Made by a program: the position numbers and the translations under genes
Assembly (NCBI GenBank): GCA_003818505.1
Contig: RPRI01000024.1
Location: 37,407-101,406, forward strand
Length of the DNA stretch: 64,000 bases
Direction: 5' to 3'
From: Desulfobacteraceae bacterium
GTDB lineage: Bacteria > Desulfobacterota > Desulfobacteria > Desulfobacterales > RPRI01
Notes under the pieces: generated by a model
The model's input: the letters and a program-made list of their open reading frames with translations, nothing else
The model's database searches: none
What the model was told of the DNA's origin: nothing
Shown: in pieces, positions 51,767 through 62,579 of the stretch
How the letters are laid out: every line of letters starts with the position of its first letter
Numbering within the stretch: position 1 is the stretch's first letter

Positions 51767-52861
51767 TCAATCCCCGAAGCAGATACCTATCTCTCTTGCT
51801 GTTCTTATTGTGTCTCCTTCGAGAGAAACGCGTTTGATACTTCCGATAACCTCTTCAAGTGGAATAGCCTTGATATCCGGGGGATCCAGGGCTACCATTG
51901 TCCCGAATTTTTTCTCTTCAACAAGCCTCAGCGCTGCGGCACCGAAGCGAAGAGAGAGAAGCCTGTCGAAGGTAGTAGGTGATCCTCCCCTCTGGAGGTG
52001 ACCCAGCACCAGAAACCGGGTGTCTTTGGCCGTCTTTTTTGCTATTTGCCTCGCCACGTATTCCCCGACACCTCCAAGGAGAACATCCTGACGTCCAGCT
52101 TCCCCTTTTCCCTTGTTGAGAGCCTTACCTCCTGCCGGAGCCGCGCCTTCGGCCACAACTACAATCGCATAACGCTGTCCGTGAAGTTCGCCTTCCATGA
52201 TATGATCACAGACCTTATCAATATCAAAAGGAATTTCGGGAATTAAAATCACATCGGCTGAGCCGGATATGCCGCTGTTAAGCGCTATCCAGCCAGCATT
52301 TCTCCCCATGACTTCGACCACCATCACCCTGTCATGTGATTTTGCTGTGGAATGCAGACGGTCGATTGCTTCAGTAGCAATGGTCACGGCCGTGTCGAAA
52401 CCGAAAGTGATGATCGTTGCCGCCAGATCGTTGTCTATGGTTTTGGGTACACCGATGACCGGGATACCTTTTTTAAAGAGATCATATGCAATCTTAAGGC
52501 TGCCGTCCCCACCCACCGCAATAAGACAGTCCAGCCGAAGCCGCCTGAAATTATCCACCACCCTGTCTGATACATCCCTCAGCTCTATTTCCCCTGCTGC
52601 ATTGGCAATCGGCATTTTAAAAGGATTCCCTTTGTTTGTGGTTCCCAGAATAGTTCCTCCCAAGCTTGAGATGTGCCATACCTTTTCGGGGGTCATGCGG
52701 ATTATTTCATTTGTATCAAGAAGCCCTTCATAGCTGTTCTTGATTCCGTAAACCTCCCAGTTTCGGTTGCTGGCTGACCGGACCACTGCTTCAAGGACGG
52801 CATTCAGGCCAGGCGCGTCGCCTCCGCCCATGTTTATGGCTATCTTGAAACTTTTTGACAT
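51767..52861 (-). CDS. 6-phosphofructokinase
   Basis: Glycolytic kinase of 364 residues. It has the ligand loop MGGGDAPGLNA, the phosphate-donor loop AVGGDGSLK and the catalytic PKTIDNDL motif. In this family Gly in GGDG favours ATP, whereas Lys in PKTIDND is usually found in PPi-dependent enzymes, so this carries a mixed signature. Group III PFKs with this combination are known to use ATP, so ATP is the better guess. Ribosome binding site AAGGAGATCC. Confidence 0.93.
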   Translation of the reverse strand: MSKSFKIAINMGGGDAPGLNAVLEAVVRSASNRNWEVYGIKNSYEGLLDTNEIIRMTPEKVWHISSLGGTILGTTNKGNPFKMPIANAAGEIELRDVSDRVVDNFRRLRLDCLIAVGGDGSLKIAYDLFKKGIPVIGVPKTIDNDLAATIITFGFDTAVTIATEAIDRLHSTAKSHDRVMVVEVMGRNAGWIALNSGISGSADVILIPEIPFDIDKVCDHIMEGELHGQRYAIVVVAEGAAPAGGKALNKGKGEAGRQDVLLGGVGEYVARQIAKKTAKDTRFLVLGHLQRGGSPTTFDRLLSLRFGAAALRLVEEKKFGTMVALDPPDIKAIPLEEVIGSIKRVSLEGDTIRTAREIGICFGD

Positions 52862-53036
52862 GCGGATCTCCTTTATTGCTGTTACAACCGGTTACAAAAA
52901 TAAATTATTCCAGATTCTTCTCCCAAATGCCGGGAGAAAGGGATCAGAGATGATTTTTATTCTATTCATTATCAGTCAAAATTGTCAATATAATTTGTAT
53001 GTTAAGAGCAGGCAGCGGATCGGGAACAACTATAGA

Positions 53037-54314
53037 CTAAATATTATACCGGGAAAAAACCGCCTCAAAGAAACGGGACTTAACCTGCTTTGATGCCATT
53101 GCCAGTTTTACCGGCGGCAATTTCAGTACTGCCCTGAGGATGGCTGAAAAAACCCTGTGGCTTAAAAGCACCCTGTTGTCATAAATTATATCTTGCAGGT
53201 TTCCTCTCTCGATAGCCATGACAACAGTTCGATGAACAGTATTGTAAGGCGGAATAACCCTCCTGCTCCGTCTTGCCAGTCGAATTCCATCCGAATGGCA
53301 GACCCTTTTGCAGATTCCGCAACCAAGGCAGATCTCTTCATTTATAAGGGCTTTTTTTAACTTTAAATGACTGGTATCATCTGCCAGAACAAGAGAAATG
53401 GCTTCTACCGGACATGCGTCGGCGCATTTTCCACATCCGGTGCAGTTATCGTTCATTATCTCAGGAAGGAAACCTGTTGTGTGAACCGGATGCTCCATCC
53501 CGAATTTTTTTGCTACTATCATTGCTTCGCAGCAGCATGAGCAGCAGTTGCAAATAAAATTCACTCTTTTTCTGACATTTTCTCCGAACTGCACGAGATT
53601 GAACTCATAAGCCCTGTTAAGAACTTTCATACAATCAGTTACATCAACTTTTCTTGCAAAACCATGCTTTATCAAAGATGCTGCCGATGTGTTGAATGTC
53701 ATGCAAATGTCGAGAGGGGCTTCACAGGCTTTGCCGACCTGCTTCATCTTCTGCCGGCAGTAGCAGTCGCTTATCCCTATATGGGAAGCCATTTTTATGA
53801 CTTCGCTTGCTCTTTCGTAATCAAGCACCTCAAGCATCTGTAAATCGCGGATCGCTTCTTCGTTTATAAAAACGCGCCCGAGCTGTGTTTCACCTCTCAG
53901 AAAAAGGGCTTTTACGAAAGCCTCTTCCACGTTGATATACTGATACAGAAGCTCACTCAAGAGCTTCTGGTCTATATCGCCTCTTGTCCGCATCATTGAA
54001 AATTCTATGAAACCGGCCATGGGAGGAGGAAGGCAATACATTTGTTTGTCGTTTTCTGAAAAATCGAGAAGTATTGCACGGCCTGCAAGCTCATCCAGTA
54101 TTTTTTCCGAAGAGGCTGCGCTCATTTTCCAAATTTTAGATGCCGCTTCGGCGGTAAAAGGCTTTACGGGAAGAAGTGATACGAGCTCTGCTTCTTTTTC
54201 GGAAAATAGAATCTTAAGAATTTTATACAACAGCATGGAGGGAGGCGCACCCTGAGGAAATCGGTTGAGCCTTTCAATCAGCCGGTTATAACCTGTATGA
54301 AAAAGATGTGACAT
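53037..54314 (-). CDS. Two-[4Fe-4S]-ferredoxin-domain protein with N-terminal winged helix
   Basis: About 425 residues from ATG 54314; the longer open frame would overlap pcm. The N-terminal third looks like a helical/winged-helix region. The C-terminal third has two 4Fe-4S sets, CTGCGKCADACPVEAI and CLGCGICKRVCHSDGI. Further cysteines (CYCRQ, CNCCSCCCE) precede them and may hold another cluster. No membrane segment. It probably carries electrons or regulates in a redox-dependent way; the partner is unknown. Confidence 0.78.
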   Translation of the reverse strand: MSHLFHTGYNRLIERLNRFPQGAPPSMLLYKILKILFSEKEAELVSLLPVKPFTAEAASKIWKMSAASSEKILDELAGRAILLDFSENDKQMYCLPPPMAGFIEFSMMRTRGDIDQKLLSELLYQYINVEEAFVKALFLRGETQLGRVFINEEAIRDLQMLEVLDYERASEVIKMASHIGISDCYCRQKMKQVGKACEAPLDICMTFNTSAASLIKHGFARKVDVTDCMKVLNRAYEFNLVQFGENVRKRVNFICNCCSCCCEAMIVAKKFGMEHPVHTTGFLPEIMNDNCTGCGKCADACPVEAISLVLADDTSHLKLKKALINEEICLGCGICKRVCHSDGIRLARRSRRVIPPYNTVHRTVVMAIERGNLQDIIYDNRVLLSHRVFSAILRAVLKLPPVKLAMASKQVKSRFFEAVFSRYNI

Positions 54315-54321
54315 CGCCTCT

Positions 54322-55044
54322 TCAGTATTTTTTCCCGTTTTCTCCGAACATTGGGACAAAAACAACAGGAATGACCTCTTTTTGTTTCATCATGCCCTTT
54401 TCCTTTATGAGGAGAATAAGTTCCTGGTGATATCTTTCTCCTACAGGAATAACCATTCTGCCGCCTTCTTTGAGCTGGTCTTTTAAGGGCTGAGGAATAT
54501 GCGAAGGAGCACAGGTTACAATTATGGCATCATACGGGCCGTGTTCTTTCCATCCCTTGTAGCCGTCTCCTGTTTTAACTTTGACATTTTTATAGCCGAG
54601 GTCGGAAAGCGTTTTTTCTGCCCTTTTCCCAAGAACAGCTATAATTTCTATAGTATATACTCTTTGAAAGAGTTCCGCAAGAACCGCTGCCTGGTATCCT
54701 GAACCGGTGCCTATTTCCAGAACAATCTTTGTTCGGTCAGGTTCCAGAACTTCAGTCATAAGTGCCACGATATAAGGCTGGGATATGGTCTGTCCTTCCC
54801 CTATCGGAAGTGGATGATCCTCGTAAGCCGCATCGATGTAGTCTTTCGGAACAAACCTGTGTCGTTCGACTTTCCGCATTGCTTCAAGCACTTTCCTGTT
54901 CTTGACCCCCCTTGCTTCAATCTGGTTTGTGACCATCAGATTCCGCAGCTTTTTGAAATCCTGCGAAACGGATTCTACGGAGTATGATGAAAGGGTGTAT
55001 AAAAGAGATGATACAAGGATAATAATAAAACAAAATATTTTCAT
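54322..55044 (-). CDS. pcm: Exported protein-L-isoaspartate O-methyltransferase
   Basis: Repairs damaged aspartyl residues by methylating L-isoaspartate. A 240-residue protein with the Pcm SAM motif VLEIGTGSGYQAAVLAEL and the N-terminal VERHRFVPKDYIDAAYEDHPLPIGEG split across two blocks. It starts with a hydrophobic signal-like segment (FCFIIILVSSLLYTLSSYSV), so the mature enzyme is probably exported, unlike the cytoplasmic E. coli Pcm. Confidence 0.9.
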   Translation of the reverse strand: MKIFCFIIILVSSLLYTLSSYSVESVSQDFKKLRNLMVTNQIEARGVKNRKVLEAMRKVERHRFVPKDYIDAAYEDHPLPIGEGQTISQPYIVALMTEVLEPDRTKIVLEIGTGSGYQAAVLAELFQRVYTIEIIAVLGKRAEKTLSDLGYKNVKVKTGDGYKGWKEHGPYDAIIVTCAPSHIPQPLKDQLKEGGRMVIPVGERYHQELILLIKEKGMMKQKEVIPVVFVPMFGENGKKY

Positions 55045-55063
55045 GGGTTAAAATTTCCCAGTT

Positions 55064-55116
55064 AGGAGCCGTTACGAAATAACCATTACATGTTTGACCA
55101 TTTCGTTACGGCTCCT
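55064..55116. terminator. Strong inverted repeat between pcm and pilD
   Basis: Arms AGGAGCCGTTACGAAAT (55064-55080) and ATTTCGTTACGGCTCCT (55100-55116) pair at 16 of 17 positions around a 19-base loop. It lies after pilD and before pcm on the minus strand. Without a clear T-run it may be a transcript-end hairpin or a small inverted-repeat relic. Confidence 0.6.
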
Positions 55117-55198
55117 TACGCCGTTTTTGATATCCGGATGACCACTTTATTTTTTTACAGCGGCTTAAGGCAAAAAACAGTGATTTGCCCGCTTTTTA

Positions 55199-55969
55199 CT
55201 AAGCTGCCAGCAAATTAAAATACCATGAAATAAGAGAAGTGCCAAAAAAAATATAAAGAATTGCGCCGATGGAAAGAAACGGTCCGAAAGGAACAGCAAG
55301 TTTCATATCTTTTTGAGTTTTAAGCATTAGTGCAATTCCGACTAAAGTTCCCATTGCAGAAGCAACAAAGATTGTAAACAATATGCCTTTCCATCCTGTG
55401 AAGGCGCCTATCATGGCAAGAAGTTTTATGTCACCGCCGCCCATGCCTTCTTTTTTTGTTATAAGGCTGTATATCCATGCAACTGCAAAGAGGCTCCCGC
55501 CTCCGGTAAGAATCCCTGCAAGTGACGTCTTGTAGTTCATGGAAGGAAGAAAAAAGGAAGCCAGTAGAAAACCTGCAGGTATGCCCGGGAGTGATATTGT
55601 GTCCGGTATGATCCTGTGATCTATATCAATAAAGGTTATTACAACAAGCGCCGATATAAGGGCAAAGTTGACCAGTCCTTCTGCAGAAATACCGAACCTC
55701 ATAAAAACGGCAAGAGCAGTAAGTCCGCTTATTGTTTCAACGAGAGGATAGCGTAAGGAGATGTGTATGCCGCAGTTTCTGCATTTTCCCATAAGCAGGA
55801 TATAACTTATTACCGGAATATTGTCGTAAGTGCTGATAAGGGTACCGCATCCGGGACACATCGAGCGGGGGGTAACAATCGATTTTGAAAGAGGTATTCT
55901 GTAAATACATACATTCATGAAACTTCCGATACAAAGTCCGAATATGAATATTAAAATATTGATAGTCAT
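55199..55969 (-). CDS. pilD: Prepilin peptidase / N-methyltransferase
   Basis: Aspartic membrane protease that trims and methylates type IV pilin or type II secretion pseudopilins. The start at 55969 is set by GGAGG and gives 256 residues. It has the cytoplasmic zinc-type cysteines CPGC and CRNC and the catalytic Asp in ITFIDIDHRIIPD and GGGDIKLLAMIGA. Several membrane helices. No pilin genes are in the window. Confidence 0.93.
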   Translation of the reverse strand: MTINILIFIFGLCIGSFMNVCIYRIPLSKSIVTPRSMCPGCGTLISTYDNIPVISYILLMGKCRNCGIHISLRYPLVETISGLTALAVFMRFGISAEGLVNFALISALVVITFIDIDHRIIPDTISLPGIPAGFLLASFFLPSMNYKTSLAGILTGGGSLFAVAWIYSLITKKEGMGGGDIKLLAMIGAFTGWKGILFTIFVASAMGTLVGIALMLKTQKDMKLAVPFGPFLSIGAILYIFFGTSLISWYFNLLAA

Positions 55970-56100
55970 TTTCCTCCGTTCTTTCAAATTATTAGAGAGC
56001 AACATATTTACAATGGATAAAAAAATCAAGATTGTTATTGTCAAAATAAAATAATGTTATATCCTTATAGGCTAAATTGAGTAAATTTTGGCAAAAAAAT

Positions 56101-56122
56101 GGTTTATTTTGGCAAATAAACC
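56101..56122. promoter_or_regulatory. Palindrome upstream of lon
   Basis: GGTTTATT and AATAAACC are perfect inverted arms around a 6-base spacer, about 60 bases upstream of the lon start. A repeated TTTTGGCAAA word lies beside it. It could bind a repressor, but it is not CIRCE and no known heat-shock operator was recognised. Confidence 0.35.
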
Positions 56123-56181
56123 GTCATTTATATAAATAAATGCCATTTTTACAGTGGCAATAACCATATACAGGAGCAAAA

Positions 56182-58599
56182 ATGGGTGAAACCGACAAGG
56201 ATGATCTGATCAGCATAATAGAAGAGGATGAAAAAGAAGCAAAAATTCCTGAAATAATGCCGCTTATGCCTGTAAGGGATGTTGTTATATTTACGGACAT
56301 GCTTCTTCCGCTTTTTGTAGGCCGTGAAAAGTCGGTCAGGGCGGTTGAGGAGGCGGTAAGAAAAGACGGTTTTCTGTTGCTCGTTACCCAGAAAGACCCG
56401 AATGTAGAGAATCCTGGCCAGGATGAAATATACAGGATTGGTACGGTAGGAAGGGTGTTGAGGATGCTCAAGCTTCCTGACGGCCGCGTTAAGGCTCTTG
56501 TTCAGGGTGTTGCGAAGGCAAAAATAGCAGGTTTTGTGAGGCAAAAATCGGTTTACCGTGTTAAGATCGAAACAATTTCCGAGGAGCCTGTTACCGAGGT
56601 TTCTCTTGAAAATGAAGCTCTTATGAGAATTGTCCGCGAACATTCCGAAAAAATACTTGCTTTCCGTGGAGAGCTTACAGGAGATGTCGGCTCTATTCTT
56701 GAAGGCATAAATGATCCGGGCAAGCTGGCAGACCTTGTTGCATCGAACTTAAGACTAAAAATCGAGGAATCCCAGCAGTTGCTCGAGCTTATTGATCCTG
56801 TGGACCGCCTTAAAAAAGTAAACGATCTTTTGTCAAGAGAAGTTCAGCTTTCAGCCATGCAGGCCAAAATACAGTCGGATGTTAAGGAGGAGATTTCAAA
56901 AAGCCAGCGGGATTACTATCTCCGTGAGCAGATGAGAGCAATACATAAGGAACTTGGCGATCACGATGAAAGAGCCCAGGAACTGGATGACTATAAAAAA
57001 AAGATAAGACGCGCGAAGATGTCAAAGGATGCCGAAAAAGAATCAGAGAAGCAGTTAAAACGTCTTGAAATGATGCATCCCGATTCCGCCGAAGCTTCCG
57101 TTGTGAGGACATACTTGGACTGGCTTGTTGAACTGCCATGGAGCAAGGCTACAAAAGATGTTATAAATATCAAGCAAGCAAAAAAGATTCTTGATACAGA
57201 TCATTACGGGCTTAATAACATCAAGGACCGGATACTCGAATACTTAAGCGTCCGAAAGCTGAATGCAAAAATGAAAGGCCCGATATTATGTTTTGTCGGC
57301 CCGCCCGGTGTAGGGAAAACCTCTCTCGGGAAAGCTATTGCAAGAGCAATGAAACGAAAATTTGTACGCATATCCCTGGGCGGAATACGTGACGAGGCTG
57401 AGATAAGGGGACACAGGCGCACTTATATAGGAGCGCTTCCCGGGCGCATTCTGGACGGTCTGAAACAGTGCGGTTCAAATAACCCTGTCTTCATGATGGA
57501 CGAAATTGACAAGGTCGGAGCAGATTTCCGCGGTGATCCTTCCGCAGCGCTTTTAGAGGCTCTAGATCCGGAACAGAACCTTGCCTTCAGCGATCATTAC
57601 CTTAACCTTCCTTTCGATCTTTCGAAGGTTATGTTCATCCTGACTGCAAATCTGACAGACACTATCCCATCGGCCCTTCTGGACAGGATGGAACTGATCA
57701 ATCTTTCCGGATATACAGAGGAAGAAAAGAAAACAATAGCAGAAACATTTCTCCTTCCCCGGCAGATGAAGGAAAACGGCATCAGCGCAAAAAAAATGTC
57801 GATCAGCCCTGAAGCGTTACGCCAGATTATTGCCGAATATACGTCCGAAGCCGGATTGAGAAACCTTGAGAGGGAGATAGGCACCATCTGCCGGAAGGTT
57901 GCAAGAAAGATAGCGGAAGGCGAAAAGGGACCTTTTCATATTTCAAAGGGGAATTTACAGAAATACCTGGGTGTTCAGAAATTTATTCCTGAAATGGATC
58001 AGGAGGAGAGCCAGGTGGGACTTTCTACCGGTCTTGCATGGACACAGGTCGGCGGCGAAGTCCTGTATGTTGAGGCTACACTGATCAGCGGGAAAGGCGA
58101 GCTTATAATAACCGGACAGCTGGGGGATGTAATGCAGGAATCGGCAAGGGCTGCGGTAAGTTATGCGAGGGCAAACCTCTCCCTTTTCGGTTTGAAAGAG
58201 AATTTCTTTGAAAATACCGATGTGCATATCCATGTTCCTGCAGGGGCAATCCCGAAAGATGGTCCTTCGGCAGGTATCGCAATGGCAAGCGCGCTTATAT
58301 CGGTTCTTATAAATAAGCCAGTCAATAAATATGTAGCTATGACCGGTGAAATTACTTTAAGGGGAAGGATTCTTCCTATCGGAGGGCTCAAGGAAAAAGC
58401 GCTGGGCGCATTGAGAGCCGGAATCAAAACAATAATAATACCTGACAAAAACAAGAAGGATCTCTCAGAGATACCTGCTAATGTAAAGCGGAAAATCAAA
58501 TTTATTCCTGTAAGCCAGATGAAAGAAGTTCTTCCGATTGCAATTGAAGGATTTGAAGGCATTAGGCGTGAGGCGAAAGGCGTGAGAGAAAAAGTTTGA
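56182..58599 (+). CDS. lon: ATP-dependent protease Lon
   Basis: Cytoplasmic AAA+ serine protease of 805 residues. It has the Lon substrate-binding N-domain starting MPVRDVVIFTDMLLPLFVGR, Walker A GPPGVGKT, and the Ser-Lys dyad in DGPSAG (S696) and GGLKEKALGAL (K739). An AGGAGCAAAA site precedes the ATG. It degrades damaged and regulatory proteins. Confidence 0.97.
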   Translation: MGETDKDDLISIIEEDEKEAKIPEIMPLMPVRDVVIFTDMLLPLFVGREKSVRAVEEAVRKDGFLLLVTQKDPNVENPGQDEIYRIGTVGRVLRMLKLPDGRVKALVQGVAKAKIAGFVRQKSVYRVKIETISEEPVTEVSLENEALMRIVREHSEKILAFRGELTGDVGSILEGINDPGKLADLVASNLRLKIEESQQLLELIDPVDRLKKVNDLLSREVQLSAMQAKIQSDVKEEISKSQRDYYLREQMRAIHKELGDHDERAQELDDYKKKIRRAKMSKDAEKESEKQLKRLEMMHPDSAEASVVRTYLDWLVELPWSKATKDVINIKQAKKILDTDHYGLNNIKDRILEYLSVRKLNAKMKGPILCFVGPPGVGKTSLGKAIARAMKRKFVRISLGGIRDEAEIRGHRRTYIGALPGRILDGLKQCGSNNPVFMMDEIDKVGADFRGDPSAALLEALDPEQNLAFSDHYLNLPFDLSKVMFILTANLTDTIPSALLDRMELINLSGYTEEEKKTIAETFLLPRQMKENGISAKKMSISPEALRQIIAEYTSEAGLRNLEREIGTICRKVARKIAEGEKGPFHISKGNLQKYLGVQKFIPEMDQEESQVGLSTGLAWTQVGGEVLYVEATLISGKGELIITGQLGDVMQESARAAVSYARANLSLFGLKENFFENTDVHIHVPAGAIPKDGPSAGIAMASALISVLINKPVNKYVAMTGEITLRGRILPIGGLKEKALGALRAGIKTIIIPDKNKKDLSEIPANVKRKIKFIPVSQMKEVLPIAIEGFEGIRREAKGVREKV

Positions 58600-58772
58600 G
58601 GAGAAAAGCTTGAAGGGAAAGAGATGAGACGAGAAAAGCCGTGAGGGCGTGAGAGCGATAAAAGCTTTTCGACTTACAGCTTGCCACTTATGACCAACGA
58701 CCGACCATAAACCAGAAACCAGAGAGAAAAAACCATTAATTTGAAACACATTTTTCGTATGAGCGGTTTGTC

Positions 58773-59450
58773 ATGAAAATACTTGCTGTTGACACGTCTG
58801 CAAGAAGCTGCAGTGTTGCAATCGCCGTCAGAAAGACCGTTCTTGCCGATTTGATAAATGAATCCGGTGAAACGCATTCGAAGCACCTGATGTATATGAT
58901 TAAAAGGGCGTTTGAAATCTCCGGTCTCAAACCATCAGATATTGATGGGTTTGCCGTGACAAAAGGTCCCGGAAGTTTTACAGGCCTCAGGATAGGAATC
59001 AGTTCTGTAAAGGGGCTTGCCGCTGCAGCCGGAAAACCTGTTGCCGGCATATCAACTCTTGACGCGCTTGCCGCACAGGTTCCCGAAACTTCATACCTGG
59101 TCTGCGTGATGATGGATGCAAGAAAAGGAGAGGTCTACTCTTCAAGGTACAGGTTTGTCGGCGGTATTGTTAAAAGGGAATCTAAAGAGGAGAATTTTAT
59201 TCCCGAAAAAGCAATAGAGGGGATAAAGGAGCCATGCCTTTTTACAGGCGACGGCGCGCTGGCATACGGTAATATAATAAAAGACAGAATCGGCGATTAT
59301 GCAGTTTTTTTACCCGGAGCTTTTAATATTATAAAGGCTTCAACCGTTGCATTTATGGGCATGAAAAAGTTTCAAGATAATGATATTGAAGATGCTGGAA
59401 TGTTTGTGCCGTTTTATATCAGAAAGTCGGATGTGAAGGAAAAGACGTGA
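58773..59450 (+). CDS. tsaB: tRNA threonylcarbamoyladenosine biosynthesis protein TsaB
   Basis: Partner of TsaD/TsaE in making t6A37 in tRNAs; 225 residues with an ASKHA-type fold. Family pattern: ILAVDTSARSCSVAI, ESGETHSKHLMYMI, FAVTKGPGSFTGLRIGIS and VCVMMDARKGEVYSS. Weak ribosome binding site. A low-complexity gap (58600-58772) separates it from lon. Confidence 0.95.
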   Translation: MKILAVDTSARSCSVAIAVRKTVLADLINESGETHSKHLMYMIKRAFEISGLKPSDIDGFAVTKGPGSFTGLRIGISSVKGLAAAAGKPVAGISTLDALAAQVPETSYLVCVMMDARKGEVYSSRYRFVGGIVKRESKEENFIPEKAIEGIKEPCLFTGDGALAYGNIIKDRIGDYAVFLPGAFNIIKASTVAFMGMKKFQDNDIEDAGMFVPFYIRKSDVKEKT

Positions 59451-59619
59451 GGCGAAAGCCGAATATCGGGCCCGTTACACGGGTATATCGGACAGAATAT
59501 CGAAGGGCGGAAAGCGATGTGCAAAGTACGATGTGAGGCTTTTAATTGCCTTGACACATAATGGATTTATTAATAAAAACTATAAGTTTTTAAATCGATT
59601 ATTTTATCTGGAGGACTAG

Positions 59620-62424
59620 ATGGACTACAAGAAAACGCTCAACCTTCCTGTTACTGAATTTGCCATGAAAGCAGATCTGGCGACCCGGGAACCCATGACG
59701 CTGAAAGCATGGGAAGATACAGGTCTTTATAATAAGGTTAGAACAGCTTCTGAAAAAAAGGAGCTTTTTATTCTTCATGATGGTCCTCCCTACGCAAATG
59801 GCAACATTCATATCGGAACCGCATTGAACAAGATATTGAAGGATATAATTGTCCGCAGCAGGCAGATGTCAGGCTTTAATTCAGTGTATGTGCCGGGCTG
59901 GGATTGCCACGGACTCCCGATAGAACATAATGTAGACAAGGAACTCGGCTCCGAAAACAGGAAATATTCCCAGGCTGAAATAAGAAAGCTGTGCAGGCGT
60001 TATGCTGAAAAATATATCGACATCCAGCGTGAAGAATTCAAAAGGCTGGGCGTCATGGGTGAATGGGATAATCCTTATCTGACAATGGCTTATGAATATG
60101 AAGCGATAATCGCAAGGGAATGCTTAAAATTTGCTTCGGAAGGCAGCCTTTTCAGAAGCAAGAAGCCGATCCACTGGTGCTGCAGCTGCAAGACAGCGCT
60201 TGCCGAAGCCGAGATAGAATATGAAGACGATACCTCCCCGTCGGTATTTGTCAAGTTTCCATTAACGGATGATATTTCAAAGGAATTTCCTCATCTGTCA
60301 GGCAGGAAAGTTTATGTCGTTATATGGACAACCACTCCATGGACTATCCCGGCCAACCTTGCAATAGCGCTCCATCCCGCTTTCAGATATGTTGCTGTGG
60401 ATACGGGAAAAGGAGATGTCTTCATCCTGGCGGCTGACCTTGCCGGAGCCTGCATGAAGACTTTCGGATTTCCTGAGTTTTCTGTTCTTTGCGAAATAAG
60501 CGCTGAAAAACTTGAGAAGAAACATTGCCGGCATCCTATTTATAACAGGGATTCGCTCATAATCCTCGGAAATCATGTCACCCTTGATGCCGGTACGGGA
60601 TGTGTTCATACGGCTCCCGGCCACGGACGTGAAGATTACGAAGTGGGACTTCAGTATGGCCTCGATACCTATTCGCCTGTCGATGATAATGGATGTTTTA
60701 CAAAGGATGTGGAATTTTTCGAAGGAAAATTTGTTTTCAAAGCGAACAGGGATATTGTTTCTAAACTTAAAGATTCGGGTTCTCTCGTGGCTGAAGATAA
60801 GATCTCGCATTCTTATCCGCATTGCTGGCGCTGCAAACAGCCTGTTATTTTCAGAGCGACCCCGCAGTGGTTCATTTCGATGGATAAAACAGGCCTTCGG
60901 AAAAAATCGCTTGAAGAGATAGACAGGGTCAAATGGGTGCCGCACTGGGGAAGAGAAAGAATATACGGCATGATTGAAAACAGACCTGACTGGTGCGTTT
61001 CAAGACAGCGCGCATGGGGCGTTCCAATAACGGTTTTTTACTGTGAAAAATGTGAAGCTCTTCACATTAATCAGAAAACGGCAGACCATGTATTTGAGCT
61101 TTTCAAGGAGCACGGAGCGGATATATGGTTTGAAAAAGAGGCAGCGGAACTTATTCCTGAAGGGAGTGCATGCAGCAGGTGTGGAAACACGACATTCAGA
61201 AAAGAGACCGACATCCTGGATGTTTGGTTCGACTCGGGCGTAAGTCATGCAGCAGTGCTGGAGGAGAGGCCGTATCTGAGGTGGCCTGCGGATCTTTATC
61301 TTGAAGGCAGCGACCAGCACAGGGGGTGGTTTCATAGTTCCCTGCTTACCGCTGTCGGAACAAGGGGAAAGGCTCCCTACAAGTCGGTTTTAACCCATGG
61401 ATTTGTAGTGGATGCCGATGGGAAGAAGATGTCAAAATCCCTTGGAAATGTCATAGCTCCCAAGAAGGTTATTGATAGGTACGGTGCGGAAATATTAAGA
61501 CTCTGGGTTTCAGCTTCCGATTACAGGGATGATATCCGCATTTCCGATAATATCCTGAAACAATTGAGCGACGCTTACAGGAGAATCAGAAATACCTGCA
61601 GATTCATGCTCGGTAATTTATATGACTTTGACCCTGAAAAAGATGCGGTTCCTTACCAGTCAATGCCGGAAATCGACAGATTTGCCCTTCACAAGCTTAC
61701 CGAATTGACGGAAAAAAGTCTCAGGGCTTACGATACGTTCGAGTTTCATATTGTATATCATGGCCTTTATAATTACTGCACAACGGACCTTTCGGCCTTC
61801 TATCTCGATATCCTGAAGGACAGGCTTTATACATCTTCTCCAGGATCTGTTCAGAGAAGGAGTGCCCAGACGGTCATGCATACGATACTTGGTTCCGTAG
61901 CAAGGATTATGGCACCCATACTCCCCTTTACATCCGAAGAGATCTGGAAATTTATGCCGATGACAAAGGAAAAGGAAGAAAGTGTTCATCTTGCCCTGCT
62001 CCCTGCCGTTGTTAAAGCATGGAAAGATGAAGAGCTTGCGGAGCGGTGGAAGAGGGTTATCGAAGTGCGCCAGGAGGTAACAAAGGCTCTGGAGGAAGCC
62101 AGGGTTAAAAAACTGATAGGCCATTCGCTTGATGCATCGGTTGCAATAGATGCCGGCAACGAGCTTTTTACTCTCCTTGAACGGTATTCGGCCGAATTGA
62201 AAACCATCTTCATCACTTCCTGTGTGTTTTTGTCGAAGAACGGAGGTCTCACAGGGGCGGTTGAGAGCAGGGATGTAAAAGGACTTTATATTGCAGTTGA
62301 GCCTGCGCCCGGGAAAAAATGTGAAAGATGCTGGACATATGATCTTTCGGTCGGGGCTATCCCGGAAGAGCCTGGAGTCTGCAAAAGATGCAGTGATGAA
62401 CTAGGAGAAATCAGGAAAGCGTGA
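59620..62424 (+). CDS. ileS: Isoleucyl-tRNA synthetase
   Basis: Class I synthetase of 934 residues. It has the HIGH motif within [19 protein letters not shown] in [13 protein letters not shown], the editing (CP1) domain with [16 protein letters not shown], and a C-terminal zinc finger CERCWTYD...CKRC. TGGAGGAC precedes ATG 59620. It lies upstream of lspA and lgt, a common bacterial order. Confidence 0.97.
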   Translation: MDYKKTLNLPVTEFAMKADLATREPMTLKAWEDTGLYNKVRTASEKKELFILHDGPPYANGNIHIGTALNKILKDIIVRSRQMSGFNSVYVPGWDCHGLPIEHNVDKELGSENRKYSQAEIRKLCRRYAEKYIDIQREEFKRLGVMGEWDNPYLTMAYEYEAIIARECLKFASEGSLFRSKKPIHWCCSCKTALAEAEIEYEDDTSPSVFVKFPLTDDISKEFPHLSGRKVYVVIWTTTPWTIPANLAIALHPAFRYVAVDTGKGDVFILAADLAGACMKTFGFPEFSVLCEISAEKLEKKHCRHPIYNRDSLIILGNHVTLDAGTGCVHTAPGHGREDYEVGLQYGLDTYSPVDDNGCFTKDVEFFEGKFVFKANRDIVSKLKDSGSLVAEDKISHSYPHCWRCKQPVIFRATPQWFISMDKTGLRKKSLEEIDRVKWVPHWGRERIYGMIENRPDWCVSRQRAWGVPITVFYCEKCEALHINQKTADHVFELFKEHGADIWFEKEAAELIPEGSACSRCGNTTFRKETDILDVWFDSGVSHAAVLEERPYLRWPADLYLEGSDQHRGWFHSSLLTAVGTRGKAPYKSVLTHGFVVDADGKKMSKSLGNVIAPKKVIDRYGAEILRLWVSASDYRDDIRISDNILKQLSDAYRRIRNTCRFMLGNLYDFDPEKDAVPYQSMPEIDRFALHKLTELTEKSLRAYDTFEFHIVYHGLYNYCTTDLSAFYLDILKDRLYTSSPGSVQRRSAQTVMHTILGSVARIMAPILPFTSEEIWKFMPMTKEKEESVHLALLPAVVKAWKDEELAERWKRVIEVRQEVTKALEEARVKKLIGHSLDASVAIDAGNELFTLLERYSAELKTIFITSCVFLSKNGGLTGAVESRDVKGLYIAVEPAPGKKCERCWTYDLSVGAIPEEPGVCKRCSDELGEIRKA

Positions 62425-62435
62425 ATGGGAAAAAA

Positions 62436-62575
62436 AAGGGTTCAAGGATTCGAGGGTTCAAGGGGAAAGAAAAAGAAATTGGTTTTTGTTTTGTAGTTTC
62501 TGGTTAAACTATAGACCAGGGATCATAGACCATAGACTATAAACCAGTAACCATAGACCATAGACCTGAGACTAA
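62436..62575. repeat. Low-complexity patch between ileS and lspA
   Basis: Repeats of CATAGACCATAGAC-type words and GGTTCAAGG. Similar word-like patches occur at 58620-58735 and 59455-59540. No gene. Confidence 0.7.
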
Positions 62576-62579
62576 AACA

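Noticed and set aside
55064-55116. Possible tRNA or structured RNA at the large hairpin
   Set aside because: Simple stem-loop only; no cloverleaf or T-arm.
62436-62575. GGTTCAAGG words as tRNA T-arms
   Set aside because: Occur in low-complexity repeats without the rest of a tRNA.
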